64,000 bases of DNA. Source: Candidatus Poribacteria bacterium. GTDB taxonomy: Bacteria; Poribacteria; WGA-4E; WGA-3G. This document shows, piece after piece, positions 27,569 to 35,962 of the stretch. Position numbers and translations under genes: made by a program. The notes beneath the pieces were generated by a model. It saw only the letters and a program-made list of their open reading frames with translations, had not been told where the DNA came from and searched no databases. Where the stretch lies: positions 4,148,204-4,212,203 of the forward strand of contig OY282386.1 in NCBI GenBank assembly GCA_958295945.1. Direction: 5' to 3'. The stretch's first letter is position 1. Every line of letters starts with the position of its first letter.

Positions 27569-28819
27569 TTGCAACTCTTTTTTGCAGTACTAAATGGATC
27601 ATTGTTCAAATACGAAACGTTAATATCATTCTTGGAGAAAGTAAACTCTCCAACTAAGGTGATTGACCAATTTAAACTTGCATTTAACAAGACAGGTGAA
27701 TTGCAGACTGATTATGACGTATATACATCTGGATGGCACAATCTGGATGGTGTAATGCTAACTATGTCAGACAAGACTACCAATTCGGACTATCTGGTAT
27801 ATATAAGTGCTACTACTGAGCGAAGTCTGAGAGAACTTTTGTTGACATTTCCAAGACAATCTGCTGGTATGTTTCTCATCTCAGAAGAATGGATAGAGAA
27901 TAGACTATGCGATATTTTTGAAGGAGAAGCAATCCAGATTGAATCCGATAGATATTTTCGTGGTGTAAAAAAAGGAAGTAATTCAGAGTCAGAACAGCGT
28001 ACCATCACCAAAAGAAAAGATGATGTTGCAACACATATCCGCAAAATAACATCATTAAAAGGAAAAATTGAACATTCGCTATTCATTATTGAAAGTGAAT
28101 TGTTAGTGGAACGTGCATTTGCCGATGGTCAACCGATTGATGCAATTCTGTATACAACAAAATTCGTGTCTAATGGTGAAGGTAAGCACTTTTTAAGTAA
28201 AGCCATTCAGGAAAACATCTCATGCTATTTAGTCAATGATGGTTTAATGGGTTCTATCACTACAACGAGACCAATTCCTTCAATAATTGCTTCAATACAT
28301 TTCAACTACCCTCATTTTCAGACTGGATCTGGACAACTTAATTTTCATCATAACAAAGACTGTATATTACTGATTGCTGAAAATGTTAGTAACCCTGATA
28401 ATCTTGGAATGCTACTTCGCACAGCAGATGCTGCAGGTATATCAGGCATCCTACTTTGCGGGGAAGGTGCGAGTCCGGTTCATAAGAATACTATACGTTC
28501 TGCACGGGGTGCAATTGGACGTTTACCGATATTCCACGCTTCAGATGCGATTATGGCAATTGAACTCCTCAAAGAGACAGGATGGCAGGTCATCGGAGCA
28601 ACTGCAACAGGAGATACCGACCTATATAATTTAGGATTCAAACCAAATACTGCGATTATTGTTGGAAATGAAAACAGTGGTTTGTCAGATGGAACCCGCC
28701 AACATTGCACAGAACTGATTCGATTACCTATGGCACCAGGACAGTCCTCGCTGAATGTTGGAGTTGCAGCAGGTATATTCCTCTATGAAATTATGAGACA
28801 TCGGATAGTTCATGAATAA
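27569..28819 (+). CDS. SPOUT (TrmH/SpoU) RNA 2'-O-methyltransferase with extra N-terminal region
   Basis: Transfers methyl from S-adenosylmethionine to a ribose 2'-OH of rRNA or tRNA. With TTG at 27569 the product is 416 aa. The last ~250 residues contain an L30e-like substrate-binding domain (RKITSLKGKIEHSLFIIESELLVERAF) and the SPOUT core with its three motifs: ENVSNPDNLGMLLRTADAAG, IVGNENSGLSD and IRLPMAPGQSSLNVGVAAGIFLYEI. About 140 residues ahead of these are not recognised. The ATG at 27479 lies inside the MITE and would add 30 MITE-derived residues; TTG has AAGG 6 nt upstream and would follow the ubiA-like stop by 8 bp once the MITE is removed. Confidence 0.75.
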   Translation: MQLFFAVLNGSLFKYETLISFLEKVNSPTKVIDQFKLAFNKTGELQTDYDVYTSGWHNLDGVMLTMSDKTTNSDYLVYISATTERSLRELLLTFPRQSAGMFLISEEWIENRLCDIFEGEAIQIESDRYFRGVKKGSNSESEQRTITKRKDDVATHIRKITSLKGKIEHSLFIIESELLVERAFADGQPIDAILYTTKFVSNGEGKHFLSKAIQENISCYLVNDGLMGSITTTRPIPSIIASIHFNYPHFQTGSGQLNFHHNKDCILLIAENVSNPDNLGMLLRTADAAGISGILLCGEGASPVHKNTIRSARGAIGRLPIFHASDAIMAIELLKETGWQVIGATATGDTDLYNLGFKPNTAIIVGNENSGLSDGTRQHCTELIRLPMAPGQSSLNVGVAAGIFLYEIMRHRIVHE

Positions 28820-28978
28820 GCATGTGGTGTGTATCGACATATTAAACATACATCTGCAACAGTTCAAAATTACTTGCAAAAAATTCATGAATAAGGTATC
28901 CTGTCTATAGACGGTAGCAGCAAACTAAATCCTGTGATTATATATATTTTGTATCTATGATAGAATGGAGGAATGTGG

Positions 28979-29677
28979 ATGGCACATAAACTATCCATAG
29001 TGATTCCGATATACAACGAAGCAGAACATTTAGAAGAAATCCTCGGACAAATTGAAGCAGTTGATGTCGGCATGGAGAAGGAACTTATTCTTGTCGATGA
29101 TTGTTCAACAGATGGTACACGTGAAATATTAGGTAAACTTCAAAATACAAATAACAATTCCGCTAAAATCTTCTATCATGAAACCAACCGTGGTAAAGGT
29201 GCAACCCTCCGAACCGGCTTTCAGCATGTTACTGGGGATATCACACTGATACAAGATGCAGATTTAGAATATGACCCTCAGGATTATCCAAAATTACTAC
29301 AACCCATTCTTGAAGACGAGGCAAGTGTTGTATATGGATCACGATTTATGGAAGGTCGTCAACATGGGCTGCTAAGAAGTTATCTTGCTAACCGCTTCCT
29401 TACATCGCTATCTAATTTCGTGAATGGCACAAAGATAACAGATATGGAAACATGTTATAAGGTAATTAAGACTGACATCTTGAAAGAGATAACATTACGT
29501 TCAGATAGATTCGGTTTTGAACCTGAAATAACTGCAAAACTTGCAAAACGAAAATGTAAAATCGTTGATGTTCCAATTAGTTATCGTGGTAGAGATTATC
29601 ATGAGGGAAAAACTGTCAGTTGGAAAGATGGCGTGGCAGCCATATTCCACATAATCCGTTTCCGTTTCTTCTCTTAG
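28979..29677 (+). CDS. Family 2 glycosyltransferase (dolichol/polyprenyl-phosphate mannosyltransferase-like)
   Basis: 232 aa. GT-A fold: KLSIVIPIYNEAEHLEEIL at the start, LVDDCSTDGTREIL (near 38), the metal-binding QDADLEYDPQDYPKLLQP (near 92) and FGFEPEITAKLAKRKCKIVDVPISYRGRDYHEGK. These match DPM1/Ppm1-type enzymes that load a sugar onto a polyprenyl phosphate. No membrane segment. ATG at 28979 is chosen over 28973 because GGAGG (28967-28971) lies 7 nt before it. Sugar and acceptor are not decided by sequence. Confidence 0.85.
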   Translation: MAHKLSIVIPIYNEAEHLEEILGQIEAVDVGMEKELILVDDCSTDGTREILGKLQNTNNNSAKIFYHETNRGKGATLRTGFQHVTGDITLIQDADLEYDPQDYPKLLQPILEDEASVVYGSRFMEGRQHGLLRSYLANRFLTSLSNFVNGTKITDMETCYKVIKTDILKEITLRSDRFGFEPEITAKLAKRKCKIVDVPISYRGRDYHEGKTVSWKDGVAAIFHIIRFRFFS

Positions 29678-29802
29678 TCTCATAGCAATTACAATACTCT
29701 TCTACTGATGCATATTCAATCGCAATCATTGTTATTCTTCTGAGTTTTTGGCAAAGCAAAGGAATACTGAATTACTGAGTTGCTGATGTAGGTCAACAAT
29801 CA

Positions 29803-31554
29803 ATGGGAAATTTACAGGATTTACTCAAACAGGTAGACTCTTTCCTCAATACAAGCGAACATATAGACGCAGTAACACCTAATTCACAGGATAGCAAACT
29901 ACAAAATGCATTAGATCAACATTTCGGTTATACAACTTTCCGGCATGGACAGGAAGAAATAATAGAATCTATACTAAATGGTGAGAATGTATTTGCGGTA
30001 TTTCCAACTGGACACGGAAAATCGTTATGTTATCAATTGCCTGCCTTAATGTTACCTGGCACAACGGTTGTTGTTTCACCACTCATTTCGTTGATGAAAG
30101 ATCAAGTTGATGCATTAAAGGCAAGAGGGATAAAATCGGTATCACTAATTAATAGCACGTTGGCATTGGAAGATTATCGTCACGAAATTAATAAGTTGAA
30201 ACAGGGGAAGGTTAAACTTCTATATATTTCACCTGAACGATTGCGAAGCCGAAGGTTTTTGGATTTATTAAATTCCATTCTTATTTCTCTATTTGTTATA
30301 GATGAGGCACACTGTATTTCTCAATGGGGACGTGACTTTCGTCCGGCATACCTTTCCATCTGTGAAGCGATTGAGTTAATATATCCAAAGGTTATAGCTT
30401 TATTTACTGCAACAGCACCGCCAGACATCAGAGATGATATATTAAATATATTGAATATTGATGAACCTAAAGTTCTTGTACAAGGTATAGAACGTCCTAA
30501 TCTCAGATTGAAAGTTGTTGAAAGTCATCAGAAAGATCAAAAATATGACTTGCTTGAAAATTGTATGAAAGAACTGACAGGGAACGGGATAATTTACGCA
30601 GGAAGAAGAAACGAAACAGAAGAAATAGCTGAATTTCTTAACAATAAAGGTTTTCGTGCAGATTATTATAACGCAGGACGAGAATTGCATGAACGTAAAC
30701 AGATACAAGAAGCATTTTTTGATGACAGCGAAAATGGTTTAGACATCGTCGTTGCAACGAATGCTTTTGGAATGGGGATAGATAAACCAAATATTCGCTA
30801 TATTATACACTGGACAATGACCGGTACATTGGAGGAATATTGCCAAGAAATTGGACGCGCGGGTAGAGATGAAATATTGTCCGATTGCATCTTATTCTAT
30901 TACCCAGATGACAGAGATTTACATGAATGGTTCATCAAAGAAAGTGCTCCTGATAAACCTTCTCTCTTGAAACTACTTGAAGAACTTGAACACCTAAAGG
31001 GTTCTGGTAATTTTAGACTGATGGCAATGGAAGATTTGGAGTTGAGAGTTGGGTTTAAAGTTTCAAAAATACAAGTAGCATTGACATATTTGGAAAAACT
31101 CGGTTTTTTGAAGAGATGGCATAACGTGCCGTCTAAGATCTCAGTAAGTTTTAGAACAAAGCCAAATAACGAGAAACCGGTACAGTCAGAATTATACGCA
31201 CATCTGAAGGAAAGACGAGTAACTGATATATTGAGTTTTTGTCAAGACCTTGAACTAAGTCCTCGATTCATGATGGAGCAGCTTGCTGAGTTACAGAATG
31301 AAGGACACCTTCAGTTTTGGGGTAAAGACGACCTGATGCTGATTGAATTGCTACAAGACAGCGAACTCTTTTCTTCACTATCTGAAGATCAAATGGGACT
31401 TGGAGATTATTATAAAGTTAAGCGTAGCAGAATTGATAGAATGGTTCGTTATGCAGTTTCGGAAGGATGTAGAATGAAAGTCATTCGACATTATTTCGGA
31501 GAGGAGGTGTCTGAAGATTACCGCTGCAACAAATGCGATAGGTGTAATCCATAA
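29803..31554 (+). CDS. recQ: RecQ-family ATP-dependent DNA helicase
   Basis: 583 aa. An N-terminal extension of about 45 residues, then the helicase core: FRHGQEEIIESILNG (motif 0), FPTGHGKSLCYQLPAL (Walker A, His where RecQ usually has Gly), SPLISLMKDQVDAL, VIDEAHCISQWGRDFRPAY (DEAH and aromatic-rich loop), FTATAPP, and QEIGRAGRDE (motif VI). The C-terminus is short: a winged-helix-like region (about 390-520) and YRCNKCDRCNP as the last part, a degenerate zinc cluster. Unwinds DNA 3' to 5' in repair. It converges on larC. Confidence 0.9.
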   Translation: MGNLQDLLKQVDSFLNTSEHIDAVTPNSQDSKLQNALDQHFGYTTFRHGQEEIIESILNGENVFAVFPTGHGKSLCYQLPALMLPGTTVVVSPLISLMKDQVDALKARGIKSVSLINSTLALEDYRHEINKLKQGKVKLLYISPERLRSRRFLDLLNSILISLFVIDEAHCISQWGRDFRPAYLSICEAIELIYPKVIALFTATAPPDIRDDILNILNIDEPKVLVQGIERPNLRLKVVESHQKDQKYDLLENCMKELTGNGIIYAGRRNETEEIAEFLNNKGFRADYYNAGRELHERKQIQEAFFDDSENGLDIVVATNAFGMGIDKPNIRYIIHWTMTGTLEEYCQEIGRAGRDEILSDCILFYYPDDRDLHEWFIKESAPDKPSLLKLLEELEHLKGSGNFRLMAMEDLELRVGFKVSKIQVALTYLEKLGFLKRWHNVPSKISVSFRTKPNNEKPVQSELYAHLKERRVTDILSFCQDLELSPRFMMEQLAELQNEGHLQFWGKDDLMLIELLQDSELFSSLSEDQMGLGDYYKVKRSRIDRMVRYAVSEGCRMKVIRHYFGEEVSEDYRCNKCDRCNP

Positions 31555-31605
31555 TATGATATTATGACATAGCCTCTGTAGTGCTGATCTTTTCATTGAT
31601 TGATT

Positions 31606-32886
31606 TTATATTTTTTTGTATGCTGCTTGATAAACAGACTGGATTGGAATTCCATTTTCTTCTGCGATAAGTTTACAATCTTCATATTCAGGAACAGTCT
31701 TTATCAGGATACCATTTAAATATCCGCGTTTTGCTCTAACATGTCCCCATTCTGTATCAATTTCAACATAGTCACGATCAAGTATAACACGGTCAGCATT
31801 ATATACACGAACACCGAAAGTAGTTGTTTCAGTCAATAGTACTCTAATCAACGTATCCCGCATATTAGATGGACTAAGAACACTAATTTGTATTGCTGGC
31901 CTGCCTTTCTTCATTAGAATTGGGGTGAAAAATACATCTAACGCACCGTTTTCAAATAGTTTTTCCATCACATAACCGTATATTTCTGGAGTCATGTCGT
32001 CTAAGTTTGTTTCAATGATTTCTATGTTGTCATTGAAACTTAGATTAACCTCATCATTATCGGTTAAATGTGTTTCAGAATTTGCTGCGATAGTTACATT
32101 ATTATTTAAGGTGTTGCTTGATGTTTGTTTCTTACCGATACAGATGCGAAGAAGATTTGGTTGAGATTCTAAATCTCTTGTACCTGCACCGTAGCCAATC
32201 GTGTCTATAGTCATATTTGGCATCACGCCAAAATCTTCAGCAACGGTTGTGATGATGGCGGCACCCGTAGGGGTAACTAATTCCTTTGGAATATCGGTTT
32301 GTCGGATGGGTATACCTTGCAGTAGTTCCATTGTTCCAGGAACAGGAACTGGCATCATACCATGGGCACAACGGACAAAACCACGACCAAGAGAAAGTGG
32401 AGAAGCATAAACCTGTTCTATACCAAGTAGGTCTAATCCTATTACACTACCGACGATGTCAACGATTGAATCAATTCCACTGACTTCGTGTAGGTGTACC
32501 TTAGACTTTTCTCTGTTGTGCACTTTTGCTTCTGCTTCTGCAAGTCTGTCAAATATATGATTGATTTTATCACATAAATTGGGTTGAAGTTGACTTGCGT
32601 CCATAAGATCTATTATGTCAGATAGGTGTCTGCTGGGACCGTGTGTGTGTTGATGAGAGTGATTGTGGTTGTCTTGATGTGTATCGTCGTGTGTTTCAAC
32701 AACTGCTTTTGTTCCAGTAATGCCGTGTTTTGTTGATTTCTCAAAACTGAGACGAAATTCACCATCTATATTGAGTTTTGACAGTTCTGCGGTCAATTCC
32801 TCTGTGTCAACACCAGCATCAACGACAGCACCGAGAACCATGTCACCACTGATACCTGAGAAGCAGTCAAAATATACGATTTTCAA
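31606..32886 (-). CDS. larC: Nickel pincer cofactor insertion protein LarC
   Basis: 426 aa. LarC inserts nickel into the pyridinium bisthiocarboxylate mononucleotide cofactor of lactate racemase and relatives (CTP-dependent cyclometallase). N-terminal MKIVYFDCFSGISGDMVLGAVVDAG, HLHEVSGIDSIVDIVG (near 128), GRGFVRCAHGMMPVPVPGT (near 165), TPTGAAIITTVAEDFG, and the C-terminal half (about 285-426; ETNLDDMTPEIYGYVMEKL, MKKGRPAIQISVL). A His-rich loop (residues about 66-86, HDDTHQDNHNHSHQHTH) is a likely metal site. It is a single continuous frame, unlike Lactobacillus plantarum, where LarC needs a frameshift. No larA, larB or larE is in the window. Confidence 0.92.
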   Translation of the reverse strand: MKIVYFDCFSGISGDMVLGAVVDAGVDTEELTAELSKLNIDGEFRLSFEKSTKHGITGTKAVVETHDDTHQDNHNHSHQHTHGPSRHLSDIIDLMDASQLQPNLCDKINHIFDRLAEAEAKVHNREKSKVHLHEVSGIDSIVDIVGSVIGLDLLGIEQVYASPLSLGRGFVRCAHGMMPVPVPGTMELLQGIPIRQTDIPKELVTPTGAAIITTVAEDFGVMPNMTIDTIGYGAGTRDLESQPNLLRICIGKKQTSSNTLNNNVTIAANSETHLTDNDEVNLSFNDNIEIIETNLDDMTPEIYGYVMEKLFENGALDVFFTPILMKKGRPAIQISVLSPSNMRDTLIRVLLTETTTFGVRVYNADRVILDRDYVEIDTEWGHVRAKRGYLNGILIKTVPEYEDCKLIAEENGIPIQSVYQAAYKKI

Positions 32887-33023
32887 ATGGATTACCTTAA
32901 TGGATTGTCAGGATTGAGATCACATTGAAAATGGAGTTTGCAGAACCGATGAACAGTTCTGCAAACCATATATGTGATTTAGAATGAGAGAATATTTATC
33001 TCTCCTCTGGATGGAAATAGAAA

Positions 33024-34700
33024 CTAATCTTTTTGGAACAACTCAATCAATAACTCTTTCGGTTCATTCCGTCTGAGTTTATTGAGTGCCTCGACTTCAA
33101 TTTGACGTACACGCTCACGACTGATTTCAAGTTTTGTTCCGATGTCAGCGAGTGTATATTCTGTACCGTCGATTAATCCGTAGCGGAGCACAATAACGTG
33201 TGTTTCACGTGGATTTAATGTTCTATTAAGGACTTCTTCTAACACCTCAATCTTGGAATAATTGACTAATTCAGTTTCAGGTGAGATTTGAGAATTATCT
33301 GGAATAATGTCCCGAATTGGCACTTCTGGTGCAGCATCATTGATAGGAGCGTCTAAAGAAATCGGGTCTTTAGTTGCTTGTAATATTTCATCAACCTTTT
33401 TTTCTGTGAGTTTGACTTCTTGTGCGATCTCTTTAGTGGTAGGTTCTCTCCCAAGTTTTATAGTCAAGTGAGATTGCACTTGTTTGATCATTCTACGAGT
33501 TTCTCCGATATAGCAAGGCACACGGATGATCTGTCCTTGTTGGTCTAATGCTCTTTTTATTGATTGCATTACCCACCATGTGGCATAAGTGCTGAAGCGA
33601 TACCGGAGAGTATGGTCAAATTTTTCAACTGCTTTCATAAGTCCGATACTCCCTTCCTGCATGAGATCAAGGAAGGTCAACGTTGTTTTACTGAAATGGT
33701 GTTGTTTTGCTATGCTTGCGACTAAACGTAGGTTTGCCTCAACAATTTTCATCTTCGTGCCATGAGCGAGTTTGTCCGCTTCTATAAGTCTTAGCAGCAT
33801 AGATTTTAAATGTTCCAACTCAGTCCTAAATGTCTCTAATAGTGGATTTATCGTGCTTACACGCAATTCTACCTCAGAGGCTGAATCATCGTTGTTGTAT
33901 GTTACATCCTGCAAGAATTCTGGAGGCAATTTGTTTAATAGTTGAGCAATTTCATATTGTGTCAAGGAAAATGTTTCAAGTAAAGTAGTTTCCTCTTCAA
34001 CAGAAAGTGGAATTGTTTCAATGATTGTGGTATATTCCAAAGCTTGTGATGTAATTCTATCATCTTGTTCGGAAATTAGAATCCTGTTTTCGTTACTCTG
34101 TTTTTGTATCGCATCAATATTGGCGCGAATGATTCCACGTGCAAAAGTGCTGAACTTTTGTCCATGCATAGGCATCCAACTTTCAATAGCCTTAATTATA
34201 CTGAGGCAACCTGCTTGAATCAATTCCGCATATTTTGTGGTAGAAGGAACTTTATCATTTACATATTTCTTGAGTAGGTGTAAATTACCCATTAGAATTT
34301 TGGACTTTACATTGTCTAACTTCTTCCGTTTTTGCTCAAGTTTGGAAAAAATATCTTCAATAGATTGAACGTGTTTGGATATTTGTTCAATAATTAGTCC
34401 ATGGTCTGTTTGCACAGGTTTTAATTTTAGTTCTGTTACGTTCCGATTTTTTGCAGGAATATCTAATGATTTGATTATCCAATTGGGTAGTCTTTTGAAA
34501 GCACCGTTAAAATTTTGTATGCCTTCTTGGTATCTCTCAAAGTGTGCCTTTTCCTGATGTGCTTCTAATAAAGGAGTCTTAGCAATTTTCTGCAGATAGG
34601 CGAAGGTTTCATCCTTTGAAGGAGTACTATATTCATCTTTTCTCTCTTCATTAGGAAACAGATCTAAATCAGTCGATTCTGCGGGGTAAAAGTCTTTCAT
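33024..34700 (-). CDS. Primary-type (sigma-70 group) sigma factor with duplicated region 1.2-2 module
   Basis: 558 aa. The C-terminal half is a full sigma-70: region 2 (318-400, VEANLRLVASIAK ... FLDLMQEGSIGLMKAVEKF ... RFSTYATWWVMQSIKRA), region 3 (about 405-460) and region 4 (about 485-545, HVIVLRYGL ... LEISRERVRQIEVEALNKLR). Upstream is a second, diverged copy: region-1.2-like 31-60 (TFAYLQKIAKTPLLEAHQEKA) and region-2-like 131-202 (LMGNLHLLKKYV ... YAELIQAGCLSIIKAIESW ... KFSTFARGIIRANIDAIQ). A second region-1.2-like stretch (IIETIPLSVEEETTLLETF, about 226-244) precedes the canonical region 2. The first copy lacks the YATWW promoter-melting residues. It could be this organism's RpoD or an alternative group 2 factor. 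Confidence 0.9.
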   Translation of the reverse strand: MKDFYPAESTDLDLFPNEERKDEYSTPSKDETFAYLQKIAKTPLLEAHQEKAHFERYQEGIQNFNGAFKRLPNWIIKSLDIPAKNRNVTELKLKPVQTDHGLIIEQISKHVQSIEDIFSKLEQKRKKLDNVKSKILMGNLHLLKKYVNDKVPSTTKYAELIQAGCLSIIKAIESWMPMHGQKFSTFARGIIRANIDAIQKQSNENRILISEQDDRITSQALEYTTIIETIPLSVEEETTLLETFSLTQYEIAQLLNKLPPEFLQDVTYNNDDSASEVELRVSTINPLLETFRTELEHLKSMLLRLIEADKLAHGTKMKIVEANLRLVASIAKQHHFSKTTLTFLDLMQEGSIGLMKAVEKFDHTLRYRFSTYATWWVMQSIKRALDQQGQIIRVPCYIGETRRMIKQVQSHLTIKLGREPTTKEIAQEVKLTEKKVDEILQATKDPISLDAPINDAAPEVPIRDIIPDNSQISPETELVNYSKIEVLEEVLNRTLNPRETHVIVLRYGLIDGTEYTLADIGTKLEISRERVRQIEVEALNKLRRNEPKELLIELFQKD

Positions 34701-34956
34701 TGTGTTTTCCTCAAGTGTATGCTATTCCTAACATTCGTATATTGCATATACACCAATATATACATCTAAGTTGCAGGTATTCCCGCGTGAAACTATATGT
34801 AATAGTGATCACAATTTGCTACAATTCGATACTTTTTTATGAAGATAATGTTAATAAACGCCTAATGTTCCTATTTGATACAGAAGGTTTAATCTGTATC
34901 CATCACTGTTGTCAATTTCTAATTGCTGTAAAAAATTATTTAAATGGAGGTAATTT

Positions 34957-35532
34957 ATGCAAGAAAATAATCAAAAAAATGTTGTTCAACGTCTACTAGC
35001 TGGAGAATCCTTATCAAATGAAAACTTATCAAATATAGATTTATCAAACCAATCACTGGTTGGAGCTGATTTTTCGTCGGCAAATTTAAGCGGTTCCATA
35101 CTGAAAGACGCTGATTTAACGGATGCCAATCTTAATGATGCGAATCTCACTGGAGCAGACCTTTCAGGTGCAAATTTGCTAAGGACCTATTTGGTTGGTG
35201 CAAATCTAACTGATGCAACACTGGAAAATGCCAATTTATTTGGAGCGTTTCTTAGTGGGAGTCTCCTTTCTGGTACGAATTTCCGAAGTGCTGATTTACG
35301 ACGTGCTACCCTTGGATGCCCTCAGTGTGTGCCTACTGCTCCTTTTGGTAGTCTAACAACTTTTGAGAATGCTAACCTTGAAGAGGCAATTTTTGGTGAA
35401 ATAAAATTAGACGGTATCGTTCTACTCGGTGCCAATTTCAAAGGAGCGTATCTATATGAAGTAGATTTGTCCGAAGCGATCTACCGCGAATCTGACCTTG
35501 AAGGTGCAATTACTAAACAAGGTAGAAATTAA
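34957..35532 (+). CDS. Pentapeptide-repeat protein
   Basis: 191 aa. From about residue 20 on it is a run of A(D/N)LxX pentapeptides (LSNIDLSNQSLVGADFSSANLSG, DADLTDANLNDANLTGADLSGANL), predicted to form a right-handed quadrilateral beta-helix. A non-repeat insertion with CPQC (near residue 126) interrupts the array. No signal peptide, so cytosolic. Shine-Dalgarno GGAGG precedes ATG. Some such proteins mimic DNA and protect gyrase (Qnr/MfpA), but this sequence alone does not show that. It stands alone, divergent from the sigma factor gene. Confidence 0.85.
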   Translation: MQENNQKNVVQRLLAGESLSNENLSNIDLSNQSLVGADFSSANLSGSILKDADLTDANLNDANLTGADLSGANLLRTYLVGANLTDATLENANLFGAFLSGSLLSGTNFRSADLRRATLGCPQCVPTAPFGSLTTFENANLEEAIFGEIKLDGIVLLGANFKGAYLYEVDLSEAIYRESDLEGAITKQGRN

Positions 35533-35962
35533 TCATTAACTTCAACAGTAATAAATAATAAAGATTTCTGTGTTTTGTATGTAGTATCAACAATATTATC
35601 TAAACTAACTGTTAATAACCCTGACCAACATTGGTCGGGGTTATCTATATGACCATGTTGTTGATAATAAGGTTACCAGGCTTGCATAGTATTGAGACGT
35701 ATTTAAAGTGAAATAGTTTACAAATTCGTTAATTTTTCTTTCTTTTTTGACGTGTAACAGATAGAGACTAAATTTACGAGAAAAGATAGCGGCATTCATA
35801 TCATTTTGATGACAAAGTGTATATAGCGTTTATTCATTCCAAGAAGTTATAGGTGGCAGCTTAGGTTGTAATATCCTATGTCACAATAACTGTATGCACT
35901 TAATTATGTTTATTAAATGTTCATGACAATCACTTGATGAAAGAACTTTAAAATCTCATGAT
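35533..35962. other. Intergenic region with one hairpin
   Basis: 430 bp between convergent genes. Apart from the hairpin at 35615-35644 it is AT-rich sequence in which I recognise no gene, promoter or repeat family. Confidence 0.5.
35615..35644. terminator. Long hairpin between convergent genes
   Basis: ATAACCCTGACCAA and its near-perfect complement TTGGTCGGGGTTAT are separated by only CA, giving a 12-14 bp stem with one G-T type mismatch. It lies about 85 bp after the pentapeptide gene and between convergent genes. It has no T tract, so intrinsic termination is likely but not certain. Confidence 0.55.
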
